DNA of 64,000 nt from Longispora sp047121295. GTDB taxonomy: Bacteria > Actinomycetota > Actinomycetes > Mycobacteriales > Micromonosporaceae. The notes under the pieces are model-generated. The model made no database searches, was not told the DNA's origin, and saw only the letters and a program-made list of their open reading frames with translations. The DNA is taken from positions 5,456,001 through 5,520,000 of the forward strand of contig NZ_CP139447.1 in the NCBI RefSeq assembly GCF_047121295.1, written 5' to 3'. Made by a program: the position numbers and the translations under genes. This document shows positions 33,542 to 42,189 of this stretch, in pieces (position 1 is the stretch's first letter; each line of letters starts with the position of its first letter).

Positions 33542-35083
33542 TTAGTTGACGCTGACGGCCGACCAGGCGGCGGCGACCGCGTTGTACTCCGCACTGTTCA
33601 CGCCGTACAGGTCCTTGGCCGCGTTCAGGGTCGCCGCCCGGGCACCCTTGTAGTCGGTCCGCGAGGTCATGTACGTGGTGAGCGCCCGGTACCAGATCGC
33701 GCCCGCCTTGGCGTTGCCGAGCCCGGCCACCGACGAGCCGTTGCACGTCGGGCTGTTGCCCCACTGCGAGGCACCCGAACCGGCGGCCAGCAGGTAGAAG
33801 AAGTGGTTGGCCACGCCGGAGGAGTAGTGCACGTCGAGCCGACCGACGTTCTTCGACCAGCAGTCGGCGGACCTGCCGTCCTTCGACGGCTGGTCCATCC
33901 AGCGCAGCGGCTGGCCGTTGGTGCGGATCTCCTCGCCGATCAGGTAGTCGCCCGGGTCGTTCGGGTTGTTGGCGTAGAACTCGACCAGGGTGCCGAAGAT
34001 GTCGGAGGTGGCCTCGTTCAGGCCGCCGGACTCGCCGCTGTAGCGCAGGCCGGCGGTGGCCGCCGTGACGCCGTGGCTCATCTCGTGCCCGGCGACGTCG
34101 AGCGACGTCAGCGGGGACCAGCCCTGCGACAGGTCACCGTCGCCGTAGGTCATGCAGAAGCACTGGTCCGACCAGAACGCGTTGACGTAGTTGACGCCGT
34201 AGTGCATCCGGCTGTACGCGGCCACGCCGTCGTTGCGGATGCCGAGCCGGTTGTGGGTGTTCTTGTAGTAGTCCCACGTCATGGCGGCGCCGTAGTGGCC
34301 GTCCACGCCGATCGACGCCCGGTCGCCCAGCGTGCCGTCGCCGAAGACGTTGCTGGCCGACGAGTAGATCGTGCCGGTGCCGGTGGTGGCACCGTTGAGG
34401 TCGTAGGTCTTGTGCCCGCCGCGCGCGCCGTCATTGAGCTGGTACGCGCCACCGGTCAGGGTGGTGCCGACAGCGACGTCACCCACGTGATAGCCGTGCC
34501 CGGTGCCCTCGGCCTGGATCGTGTCCCAGCCGTCCAGCACGTCGCCGGACTGCGCGTCCACCACCACGTGGTAGGCGCTCGGGGTCTGGTCGGCCCGGAC
34601 CCCGCCGACCACGACCTCGTAGGCGAGCCGGGTCGCGCCGTTGTCGGCGAACACGACGAGCTGCTGGCCGTCGACGTTCTTCGTCGCGGCCGGCGACGCC
34701 GCCAGGGCCCGACCGGCCGCGTCGGCGGCGCTCAGGCCGGCCTTCGTGGACAGCCGGGGCGCGCCGGTCAGCGTCTGGCTGACGCCCCGCCAGCCGCCCC
34801 TGCGGTCGGAGTGCACGACCAGGTCGCCGCCGAGGACGGGCAGGCCCTGGTAGTACCGGTGCAGGCGGGTGTGGGTCGTGCCGTCCGGGTCCGTGCTGAC
34901 GGTCTGGACGCCGAACGTCTGGTCGGCGTCCGCGCTGGCCTCGCCGCCGTGCGCGCGGAGCTGACCGATCGCGGCGAGCGCCCGGTCAGCGTCGGAGCTG
35001 ACGGGCTGGGCGGTGGCCGGCACCGCGGCGGCCACGAGGCCGGCGGCGGTGAGGACACCGAGGAGTGCGATGGAACGACGCAT
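33542..35083 (-). CDS. Secreted M4 (thermolysin-like) neutral metalloprotease A
   Basis: The 513-aa protein has a signal peptide (residues 1-26, ending ATAQP), an FTP/PepSY propeptide (about 30-200) and a mature M4 domain. Zinc ligands and catalytic residues are visible in VAGHEMSHGVT (HExxH), GGLNEATSD (third ligand Glu) and the late VHYSSGVANHFFYLL His. It is secreted by Sec and self-processes. It lies between two LPxTG paralog genes but is not co-transcribed with them. A second M4 enzyme is at 42942. Confidence 0.95.
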   Translation of the reverse strand: MRRSIALLGVLTAAGLVAAAVPATAQPVSSDADRALAAIGQLRAHGGEASADADQTFGVQTVSTDPDGTTHTRLHRYYQGLPVLGGDLVVHSDRRGGWRGVSQTLTGAPRLSTKAGLSAADAAGRALAASPAATKNVDGQQLVVFADNGATRLAYEVVVGGVRADQTPSAYHVVVDAQSGDVLDGWDTIQAEGTGHGYHVGDVAVGTTLTGGAYQLNDGARGGHKTYDLNGATTGTGTIYSSASNVFGDGTLGDRASIGVDGHYGAAMTWDYYKNTHNRLGIRNDGVAAYSRMHYGVNYVNAFWSDQCFCMTYGDGDLSQGWSPLTSLDVAGHEMSHGVTAATAGLRYSGESGGLNEATSDIFGTLVEFYANNPNDPGDYLIGEEIRTNGQPLRWMDQPSKDGRSADCWSKNVGRLDVHYSSGVANHFFYLLAAGSGASQWGNSPTCNGSSVAGLGNAKAGAIWYRALTTYMTSRTDYKGARAATLNAAKDLYGVNSAEYNAVAAAWSAVSVN

Positions 35084-35247
35084 GCGAAGTCCTATCTGCG
35101 AGAGGTAACACCGGGCTAACACCCGGCGTCCCCCTATCGCGGCCCGGCCGGCCGACGTTGCGGTTCTTAAGCAGAATTTATTGTCAGGGATCGATCTGGG
35201 TGCGCATTCTCGCGGCCGTGCGGTCCGATGTGGACGATTTTCCGGTA

Positions 35248-37398
35248 CTACGGGCGGCGCGCGCTCAACGCCGCCCCCGCCTCCCCTGTCCGGTGCATCC
35301 GGTGCCAGCGCAGCCGGGAACCCAGCAGAGCGGTGGCGACGGACTGGACCACGACGAGGTACATGAGCTGACGGTAGACGAGCTGTTGCAGCGGGAGCGC
35401 CCAGAGTGGGCCGAGGGGTTCGCGGTCGAGGCGCAGGGCGTAGGCGGCGGTGCCCAGTTGCAGGGCGATCAGCCCGCCGAACACCACGGCCGTCTGGAGC
35501 GGGTCGGCGAACACCAGCCCGTAGAGGCTGTAGACGTCCACGGCCGGGGCCAGCAGCGGAAGGACGAGCTGGAAGAGGACCAGGTAACCGATCCCCCGCC
35601 GGCCCAGCTTGCCGGCCTGCCCGCGCTCGACGAGCGCGCCCCGGTGCTTCCACATCGCCTGCAGGGTGCCGTAGCACCAGCGGTACCGCTGCCGCCACAG
35701 CTGGCGCAGGGTCGCGGGGGCCTCGGTCCAGGCGCGGGCGTCCTCGACGTAGACGACCCGCCAGCCGGCCCGGCAGACCGCCATGGTCAGGTCGGTGTCC
35801 TCGGCGAGGGTCGCGTCCGACACCCCGCCGACGTCGGTCAGCACCTCGCGGCGGAACGCGCCGATCGCCCCCGGCACGGTCGGCATGCACTCGGCGACGT
35901 CGAACATCCGCCGGTCCAGGTTGAACCCGATCACGTACTCCAGGTGCTGCCAGCGGCCCAGGATCCCGCGCCGGTTGCCGACCTTCGTGTTGCCGCTGAC
36001 CGCGCCCACCTCGGGGTCCGCGAACGGCTGGATCAGCCGGGTGATCGTGGTCGGCTCGAACACCGTGTCCCCGTCGACCATCACCAGGATGTCGTGCCGC
36101 GCGTACCGCAGGCCGGTGTTCAGCGCGGCGGGCTTGCCGGCGTTGTCCTGCCGGACGACCACCACCCCGGGCAGGCCCAACGCCTCGACGATGTCGGCCG
36201 TGCCGTCGGAGGAGCCGTCGTCCACGACGACGATCTCGATGGTCGGGTGCGTGGTGTCCAGCAGGGACCGCACGGTCGCGGCGATGTTGGCCGACTCGTT
36301 GTACGCGGGCACGATGACCGACACCGGGGCCCACACCACCGGCCGGGAGCCGGACCGCAGCGCGTCCTTGGCCCGGCGGATCCGGCGGCGGTGCACCCGG
36401 GTGCACCAGACCTGCACCGCCAGCCGCAGGACGGACAGCACCATCGCGACGACGAGGAAGACGCTGAGCGCCCCGGCGAGGAGCCCGGCGACCGACTGGG
36501 CCGCCCGGAGCGCGCCGCCGCTGAACCGCGCGGCCGCCGGGGCGGGGCGGGCCGTCGTCGCCGGGTCGCCGAGGCCGGCGGAGACCGTGGTGAAGTGGTA
36601 CCCCTGCTGGGTCAGGGCGGGCAGCAGCCGGTCGAGGGCCGCCACGGTCTGCGACCGGTCCCCACCGGCGTCGTGCAGGAGCACGACGGCCCCGGCCCCG
36701 GGCTGGCGCGGGCCGGCCGCCGCGACGATCGCGTCCGCCCCCGGCCGGGACCAGTCCCGGGTGTCGCGGTCGGCGAGGACCGTCAGGTAGCCGGCGGCTC
36801 CGGCGGCGCGCACGACCCGCCAGCCGTTCCCGTCCAACGCGCCCGGCTCGGACGAGTACGGCGGCCGGAACAGCGCGGTACGGGTCCCCGTCGCCCCGGC
36901 GATCGCGCTCTGGGTCAGCGAGAGCTCCAGGTCCGCCTGGGCGGGCGGGACCGCCGCCAGGTCCAGGTGGGTGTAGGTGTGCACGCCCAGTTCGTGGCCC
37001 TCGGCGAGGATCCGGCGGACCAGCTCCGGGTGCTCGTTGACCCGGGAGCCGACCACGAAGAACGTCGCGTGCGCCCCGTGCCGGCGGAGCGTGTCCAGGA
37101 TCAGCGGGGTCCACACCGGATCGGGGCCGTCGTCGAAGGTCAGCGCGATCGTCCGCGCCGGCATGCCCCGGGACCGGGTCACGCCGCCGTCCGTCCGGAT
37201 CACCGGCCCCCCGCCGGTCACCTCGGTCGGGGCGGCACCCGCCGGCGCGCCCCGGGCGGCGGTGCCGGTGCCGATGGCGTGGTGGGCGTACCCGTCGAGG
37301 GTCAGCAGGGCCAGGAGCGCCACCATGCCGAGCAGGAGCAGCACCCAGTGCGCCCGGGGCGTCGGCGGGGTGCGCGGCGCCGCGTGCCGGGCGGTCAC
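35248..37398 (-). CDS. Fused polysaccharide deacetylase and family 2 glycosyltransferase
   Basis: The 716-aa membrane protein begins with one anchor helix. The NodB domain (about 80-275) has IALTFDDGPDP, HTYTHLDL and FRPPYS. A linker with a membrane segment (about 300-325) precedes the GT2 domain (about 345-600) with VIVPAYNESANI, VDDGSSDG, MVDGDTVF, EDTDLT and the processive QRYRWCYG motif. Four membrane segments end the protein. It should polymerise and deacetylate an extracellular beta-linked N-acetylhexosamine polymer, as IcaA/PgaC plus IcaB/PgaB do, in one chain. The GTG start overlaps the upstream gene stop by 4 nt. Confidence 0.92.
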   Translation of the reverse strand: MTARHAAPRTPPTPRAHWVLLLLGMVALLALLTLDGYAHHAIGTGTAARGAPAGAAPTEVTGGGPVIRTDGGVTRSRGMPARTIALTFDDGPDPVWTPLILDTLRRHGAHATFFVVGSRVNEHPELVRRILAEGHELGVHTYTHLDLAAVPPAQADLELSLTQSAIAGATGTRTALFRPPYSSEPGALDGNGWRVVRAAGAAGYLTVLADRDTRDWSRPGADAIVAAAGPRQPGAGAVVLLHDAGGDRSQTVAALDRLLPALTQQGYHFTTVSAGLGDPATTARPAPAAARFSGGALRAAQSVAGLLAGALSVFLVVAMVLSVLRLAVQVWCTRVHRRRIRRAKDALRSGSRPVVWAPVSVIVPAYNESANIAATVRSLLDTTHPTIEIVVVDDGSSDGTADIVEALGLPGVVVVRQDNAGKPAALNTGLRYARHDILVMVDGDTVFEPTTITRLIQPFADPEVGAVSGNTKVGNRRGILGRWQHLEYVIGFNLDRRMFDVAECMPTVPGAIGAFRREVLTDVGGVSDATLAEDTDLTMAVCRAGWRVVYVEDARAWTEAPATLRQLWRQRYRWCYGTLQAMWKHRGALVERGQAGKLGRRGIGYLVLFQLVLPLLAPAVDVYSLYGLVFADPLQTAVVFGGLIALQLGTAAYALRLDREPLGPLWALPLQQLVYRQLMYLVVVQSVATALLGSRLRWHRMHRTGEAGAALSARRP

Positions 37399-37832
37399 GG
37401 GCGGCCGTGCGAGGGCTTGGGAGTGGGCACGTGCCGGTTGTCGCTCCCCGGGTTCGTCGTCGGAACCGTCGTGGGGGGCGGTGCCCCGGTGGGGGCGGTG
37501 GTGCCGTGGCCCGGGGTCGGCGCGCCGGGGCCGCCGGTCGCCGCCCGGCCGGCGGTCGGCCGGGGCGTGGGCGCCGCGCCGGTACCGGACCCGGTGCCGG
37601 GTGCCTCGCTACGGGCCGGCTCCGCGCCGGGCCAGCCGGGGAGCGTCACCGGGGAGGCGCCGAGCAGGCCCGCCACGAGGAGGGCGAGCAGCACGGCCAG
37701 ACCTCCGCCGACCAGCGCTCCCACCAGCCGGACCAGACCGCGCCGGCGTCCGGACGGGTCGACGAAGACCGGGCTGTCCCCGTCCTCGGGGACGGGCGCT
37801 GTGCCCTGGGTGGTGTCGGACTGTGTGGCCAT
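37395..37832 (-). CDS. Single-pass membrane protein with Pro/Thr-rich ectodomain
   Basis: This 145-aa protein has a short cytosolic N-terminus, one membrane helix (about 33-55, GLVRLVGALVGGGLAVLLALLVAGLLG) and a low-complexity Pro/Thr/Gly-rich outer part of about 90 residues. No domain is recognised. The stop overlaps the deacetylase-glycosyltransferase start (GTGA), so it is probably an accessory subunit of that polysaccharide machine. The low-complexity tail could span the wall. Confidence 0.6.
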   Translation of the reverse strand: MATQSDTTQGTAPVPEDGDSPVFVDPSGRRRGLVRLVGALVGGGLAVLLALLVAGLLGASPVTLPGWPGAEPARSEAPGTGSGTGAAPTPRPTAGRAATGGPGAPTPGHGTTAPTGAPPPTTVPTTNPGSDNRHVPTPKPSHGRP

Positions 37833-38006
37833 GGCCGGCACATCATCCACGCGGCGGGAATGCCTGGTCAACGCGGAAAGGGGCGGAATGAATCACACGT
37901 TCGCCGTGTAACGGATGGCCGTTCGGACCGATGTCCGGCGGCGGTGTAACGCCCCGGCCCGGAGCGGCGATGGGGAATGCGTTCAACTCTGTCCGGAGGT
38001 TTACCC

Positions 38007-38738
38007 ATGCGCGCTCGAGGCGTGTTCGCACTGCTCACGATGGTCACGGGTGCCGCGTTGGCACTGGCGGGTCCCGCCGCCGCCGACACGACCATCCCGA
38101 TCCATGCCAGTCAGGTCCCCACGACGGCAGCGGGGTTCGCCACCCACTCGTGCGACAACATCCCCGACGGGGCCAGCGGCACGCTCGACGGCTGGGTGTT
38201 CGTCCTCCCGGGCAACAGCGGCGCGTTCACCTCGGTGACCGCGACGTTCGCCAAGCCCGGCGGCGGCACGGAGACCGTCACGGTCGGCGCGGACCACATC
38301 CTGTCCAACGGCGCGAGCAAGGCCTGGATCCAGACCGCCGCCGGGTGGACCCTCACCGCCGCGTCCGCGACGATCACCGGCAGCGCGGCGCAGGAGTACT
38401 TCAACCTGACCCACGCGTGCCCCACGACCGGCGGTGGCACCCCGACCCCCACGCCGACCCCGACGGCGACGGCGACCCCCACGCCGAAGGTGACCCCGTC
38501 GGCCACCCCCTCGGCCACCGCGTCCGCCACCGGGACGCCGACCGCGTCGCCCACGGCCACGCCCACCGGCGGCACCCCGACGGTCACGCCGACCGCCGTG
38601 GCGGGCGCCAGCGGCGGCGGCGGCCTGCCCGTGACCGGCGTCGCGCTGACCGGGATGATCGCCCTCGCCGGGGCGGCCGTCGCGGCCGGGATCGTGCTGC
38701 GCGGCGTGCGCCAGCGTCGCCGGTTCACCGCGGAGTAG
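38007..38738 (+). CDS. LPxTG surface protein, paralog family member 2
   Basis: This 243-aa protein is preceded by GGAGGT 7 nt before the ATG. A signal peptide (about 1-26) leads to the same unique domain as member 1 (DTTIPIHASQVPTTAAGFATHSC, TLDGWVFVLPGN, FNLTHACPTTGG), a Thr/Pro/Ala stalk, LPVTG, a membrane helix and a basic tail. It is divergent from the polysaccharide operon. About half of the unique domain is identical to member 1, so duplication is fairly old. Anchoring is expected from the class F sortase. Confidence 0.85.
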   Translation: MRARGVFALLTMVTGAALALAGPAAADTTIPIHASQVPTTAAGFATHSCDNIPDGASGTLDGWVFVLPGNSGAFTSVTATFAKPGGGTETVTVGADHILSNGASKAWIQTAAGWTLTAASATITGSAAQEYFNLTHACPTTGGGTPTPTPTPTATATPTPKVTPSATPSATASATGTPTASPTATPTGGTPTVTPTAVAGASGGGGLPVTGVALTGMIALAGAAVAAGIVLRGVRQRRRFTAE

Positions 38739-38744
38739 TCACCG

Positions 38745-38776
38745 ACCGTGGACCCCGGTGCGCCGGGGTCCACGGT
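38745..38776 (+). terminator. Perfect 14-bp hairpin with TGCG tetraloop
   Basis: ACCGTGGACCCCGG and CCGGGGTCCACGGT flank TGCG, starting 6 bp after the stop of the LPxTG gene. Confidence 0.75.
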
Positions 38777-38870
38777 GTCGGCGCGGCATAACGGGCCGGC
38801 AACCTTCCGGGCAGGATCCGGGCAAGCCTTAACGTCCTATTAGTACGGTGTAAAACAGTACCCAATTCCA

Positions 38871-38900
38871 TTGACGCGCCTCTATGCGGAGCTCTAGCGT
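38871..38900 (+). promoter_or_regulatory. Promoter of the secreted HExxE protein gene
   Basis: TTGACG (38871-38876) and TAGCGT (38895-38900) are separated by 18 nt, a sigma-70-like pair about 80 nt before the start codon. Confidence 0.5.
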
Positions 38901-38907
38901 TCCACCT

Positions 38908-38930
38908 CACCGGACCAGCGGGGTCCGGTG
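38908..38930 (+). promoter_or_regulatory. 9-bp hairpin in the 5' leader
   Basis: CACCGGACC and GGTCCGGTG flank AGCGG directly downstream of the predicted transcription start. It may stabilise the mRNA of this probably highly expressed secreted protein. Confidence 0.4.
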
Positions 38931-38979
38931 ACCCAATCGGGGGTGGGCCGGCTTTCCACTTCGCACTGGAGGACCGTCC

Positions 38980-40023
38980 ATGCGCACAACCGCGTTCCGC
39001 ACGATGGGCACCGCCCTCGCCGCCCTGGCGGTGACGGCCGCTAGCCTCGCCGCAGCAGCACCGGCACAGGCGGCGCACAACGAACTCAACCACCGCCCGC
39101 ACGCCTACCCGGCCCGGGAGCACGCCGTCGCGGCCAAGCCCACCAAGGCGTTGCGGTACGGCGGCGGGGTCGACGGGATCGGCGTCACCACCGGCCACGA
39201 GAAGGTGTACATCATCTTCTACGGCTCCCAGTGGGGCACCGCCGGCACGGACGCCAACGGGTACATGACCCTGACCGGGGACGCCAAGGGGATGGGCCCG
39301 CGACTGCAGGCCATGGCCAAGGGGCTCGGCACGAACAACGAGCTGTGGTCGGGGGTGATGACCCAGTACTGCGAGGGCGTCGCCACCGGGGCCACCTCCT
39401 GCCCGGCCGGCTCGGCCCGGGTCGCGTACCCGACCGGCGGCGCGCTGTCGGGCGTCTGGTTCGACAACTCCGTCGCGTCCCCGTCGGCGGCCACGGCCCG
39501 CCAGCTCGGCGACGAGGCCGTGCGGGCCGCCGCGCACTTCGGCAACACCACGGCCGCCTCCAACCGCAACGCGCAGTACTTCATCGTGTCGCCGACCGGC
39601 ACCCACCCGGACGGGTTCAACACGCCCAACGGCGGCTTCTGCGCCTGGCACGACTACAACGGCGACCCGTACGTCGGCTCGCCCTCACCCTACGGCGACA
39701 TCGCCTTCACCAACGCGCCCTACGTCACCGACATGGGTTCGAGCTGCGGCGCGAACTACGTCAACAGCGGTGCCGCCGGGGCGCTCGACGGCGTGACGAT
39801 CGTGATGGGCCACGAGTACTCCGAGGTCGTCACCGACCAGAACCCCGCCGGCGGCTGGACCGACTCCACCGGCTACGAGAACGCCGACAAGTGCTCCTGG
39901 AACGGCACCGGCGGCACGGGCGGCGCGGTCAACGTGGCGTTCGGCACCGGCTCGTTCGCGATGCAGGGCACCTGGTCCAACGACAGCAACAACTGCCGCA
40001 ACTCCCACCCGATCGTCACCTGA
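38980..40023 (+). CDS. Secreted protein with HExxE motif (Exordium-like)
   Basis: The 347-aa protein has a signal peptide (about 1-32, ending AQAAH). The core contains VYIIFYGSQWG near the start, SVASPSAATARQLGDEA in the middle and VMGHEYSEVVTDQNPAGGWTDSTGYENADKC near the end. The HExxE-TDP-GW-EN-DxC arrangement recalls Exordium/PHI-1 proteins and related secreted bacterial proteins, and could bind a metal, but protease activity is not established. Several Cys suggest disulfides. GGAGGA lies 7 nt before the ATG. Confidence 0.7.
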   Translation: MRTTAFRTMGTALAALAVTAASLAAAAPAQAAHNELNHRPHAYPAREHAVAAKPTKALRYGGGVDGIGVTTGHEKVYIIFYGSQWGTAGTDANGYMTLTGDAKGMGPRLQAMAKGLGTNNELWSGVMTQYCEGVATGATSCPAGSARVAYPTGGALSGVWFDNSVASPSAATARQLGDEAVRAAAHFGNTTAASNRNAQYFIVSPTGTHPDGFNTPNGGFCAWHDYNGDPYVGSPSPYGDIAFTNAPYVTDMGSSCGANYVNSGAAGALDGVTIVMGHEYSEVVTDQNPAGGWTDSTGYENADKCSWNGTGGTGGAVNVAFGTGSFAMQGTWSNDSNNCRNSHPIVT

Positions 40024-40033
40024 GCCACGGAGG

Positions 40034-40056
40034 GGCGCCCCGCATGTCGGGGCGCC
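40034..40056. terminator. Nested hairpins between convergent genes
   Basis: GGCGCCCCG and CGGGGCGCC (40034-40056) sit inside an outer pair TGAGCCAC (40021-40028) and GTGGCTCA (40063-40070). A second imperfect hairpin, TGGATCT paired with AGATCCA, follows to about 40107 before the stop of the convergent RsdA-like gene. Confidence 0.6.
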
Positions 40057-40116
40057 TGGGGAGTGGCTCATGGATCTCGTCGCGCCGCAGGCCGGCGAAG
40101 ATCCACGAGCCACGAC

Positions 40117-40794
40117 CTAGTGCTCGCCGGGGCGCTTCGTGTTCGCCGGGGTGGGCGGGACGTCGGGCCCCTTGCTCCGGCCACCGCCGTGCTCCGACGG
40201 CTCGGGCGTCGGCTTGCGCTTGTCCGGCGACGCCGGCACGGCACCGGCCGAGGGGGTCGGCACCGGCGCGGACCGCCGGTCGGGCGACCGGGTCGCCTGC
40301 TCGGTACCGGGGGCCAACCGGCCGCGCAGCACGCCGAGCCGGGCTCGGAGCCGGCGGACCGTGTCCGGGGAGTCGATCTTCGACAGCTGGGCCTCGGCCG
40401 CCGCCAGGCTCCGGGCGGCGTCCGCGGACCGGCCCTCGGCGAGCGCCCGGTCCGCCTCGGCCAGCAGTCGGTCTGCGGCGTCCTCGGCGAGCGCGGACTC
40501 GGCCCGGTCCGCGTAGGCGATCCGGGTCACCGGCCACAGCACGCTGCCCGGCCGCGCGTCGCCGGCCGCCGCCGCCACCCCGCCCAGCCCGGCCGTGATC
40601 AGCACGGCCGCGGCGGCCGCGACGAGCAGCCGACGGGGCCGGCGCGGTGCGACGCGCGGTGCGGCCGGCTCGTCCAGGTCGGCCCGCCACAGCGCCAGCG
40701 CGCCCAGCAGCGCGTCGCCGTCGGGCCCCGGCTCGCCCCGGCCGAGGGCGTCCAGCGCGGCGTCGGTCGCGGCCAGGTCCTCAAACACGTTCAC
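40117..40794 (-). CDS. RsdA-like anti-sigma factor
   Basis: The 225-aa protein has an N-terminal segment (FEDLAATDAALDALGRG, then LLGALALWRADLDEP) resembling the SigD-binding region of mycobacterial RsdA. One membrane helix follows (about 55-75), then an Ala-rich helical outer part and a Pro/Lys-rich C-terminus. It should hold the sigma factor at the membrane until proteolysis releases it. It overlaps the sigma gene by 14 bp. Confidence 0.8.
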   Translation of the reverse strand: MNVFEDLAATDAALDALGRGEPGPDGDALLGALALWRADLDEPAAPRVAPRRPRRLLVAAAAAVLITAGLGGVAAAAGDARPGSVLWPVTRIAYADRAESALAEDAADRLLAEADRALAEGRSADAARSLAAAEAQLSKIDSPDTVRRLRARLGVLRGRLAPGTEQATRSPDRRSAPVPTPSAGAVPASPDKRKPTPEPSEHGGGRSKGPDVPPTPANTKRPGEH

Positions 40795-41371
40795 TGCCCC
40801 ACCTCGCCTCCGCCATCGTCCGCAACCGTCCCAGCGCCCTGTGCTGGGCCACCCGTACCGCGCCCGCCGTCATGCCCAGCACCGCCCCGGTCTCCTCCGC
40901 CGAGAACCCGACGGCCACCCGGAGCAGCACGATCTCGCGTTGCACCGGGGTCAACTCCTCCAACAATCCGTTGAGCTGCCGTGACAGGTCGGCGGCCACC
41001 GCCTGGGTCTCCGGGCTCGCGTCCGGGTCCGGCCGTTCCGGGACCGACTCGACCGGCGCGAACGCCAATGCCCGCCGCGCGGCCCGGTGCGCGTCGGACA
41101 CCTTGTGCCCGGCGATGCCGAACACGAACGCGACGAAGGGCCGGCCCTGGTCCCGGTACCGGGGCAGCGCGTGCATCACCGCGAGGCACACCTCCTGAGC
41201 CACGTCGTCAGCGGTCACGAACCCGCCCCCGACCCGGCCGAGCCTCGCCCGGCAGTACCGCAGGATCAGGGGCCGCAGCTCGGCCAGCAGGTCCGCCAGC
41301 GCGGCCGGGTCACCCGCGGCGGCACGTGCGGCCAGGTCGGCGAGCCCGTCCTCCCCCACCATCGCCGCCAC
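40781..41371 (-). CDS. ECF sigma factor, SigD-like
   Basis: The 196-aa protein has region 2 (about 25-95: VTADDVAQEVCLAVMHALPRYRDQGRPFVAFVFGIAGHKVSDAHR) and region 4 (about 130-185: LTPVQREIVLLRVAVGFSAEETGAVLGMTAGAVRVAQHRAL). The region 2 sequence is of the SigD group (ECF with RsdA partner). GTG 41371 is preferred because GGAG lies 6 nt upstream. It probably directs stress or stationary-phase genes, perhaps neighbouring secreted proteins. Confidence 0.88.
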   Translation of the reverse strand: MAAMVGEDGLADLAARAAAGDPAALADLLAELRPLILRYCRARLGRVGGGFVTADDVAQEVCLAVMHALPRYRDQGRPFVAFVFGIAGHKVSDAHRAARRALAFAPVESVPERPDPDASPETQAVAADLSRQLNGLLEELTPVQREIVLLRVAVGFSAEETGAVLGMTAGAVRVAQHRALGRLRTMAEARWGSERV

Positions 41372-41466
41372 CGCCTTCTCCGTTACCGCCCAGGGCCCCT
41401 CGCACCGTAGTCAACCGGCGCGGGACAAGCCAGATCGCGGTACCCAATCGGGGAGAATTGCGTGGT

Positions 41467-42189
41467 TCAGCGGGGTTTTCCGCCAGGGCCGGGGCCGGTG
41501 GATGCGGCGGAGGTCACACCGGTCAGCCGGGCGAACACGATGACGTTGTCGAGGTACTCCTGCCGCCGCCGGTCGAACTGTCCGCCACAGGTGACGAGCC
41601 GCAACTGCGGGACCGGCGAGCCGGCGTAGACCCGTTCGGTGGGGAACGCGGTCTTGGCGAACCGCTCCACCGACTCGACCGTGAACACGGCGCGGCTGCC
41701 GTCGGCCCGGCCGATCTCGACGGCGGCGCCGCTGGTCAGCCGGGTCAGGTAGAAGAAGACGGCCACCTTGCTCTTCGAGTCGACGTGGCCGAGGATCACG
41801 GCCGGCCCGGGCTCGCCCGGGGTGGGCCCGTACCGGTACCAGGCGGCGCGGGTCGGCTGCGCGTAGGACGGCGTCTCCACCCGGCCGTCGCGGGTGAGCC
41901 CGACCGCGTCGACGAAGGCCTCGAGGCGGATCTTCGGGATGGCCAGCCGCACCGGCACGGACCGCCGCAGCACGGGCCCCGTCCACGGGGCGGGCCGCGC
42001 CGAGGGCCGGGGCGCGGCCGTGGTGGGGGCGGGCGGTTTCGCCAGGGGCGGCGGCGCGGGCGGCCCGTCGGGCTGCGACCACCGCCACGCGCCCCAGCCC
42101 AGTACCGCCAGGGACGCCGCCCCGAGCGTCCGTCCGACGGTGCGCCGGTCAGGCACCCTCGCGGCGGCGGGCCACGACCAGCCCGGCAC
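41467..42189 (-). CDS. Class F sortase
   Basis: The 240-aa protein (208-230 aa if one of the later GTG starts is used) has one N-terminal membrane helix and a Pro-rich linker. Its complete sortase domain has IPKIRLEAFVDAVGL, AVILGHVDSKSKVAVFFYL with the catalytic His, LRLVTCGGQFD with the catalytic Cys, and a downstream Arg cluster (DRRRQEYLDN). It cuts LPxTG-type signals and joins proteins to the wall. It overlaps the third surface-protein paralog gene. It is the only sortase here with all catalytic residues, so it is the likely anchor enzyme for the LPxTG proteins. Confidence 0.93.
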   Translation of the reverse strand: MPGWSWPAAARVPDRRTVGRTLGAASLAVLGWGAWRWSQPDGPPAPPPLAKPPAPTTAAPRPSARPAPWTGPVLRRSVPVRLAIPKIRLEAFVDAVGLTRDGRVETPSYAQPTRAAWYRYGPTPGEPGPAVILGHVDSKSKVAVFFYLTRLTSGAAVEIGRADGSRAVFTVESVERFAKTAFPTERVYAGSPVPQLRLVTCGGQFDRRRQEYLDNVIVFARLTGVTSAASTGPGPGGKPR

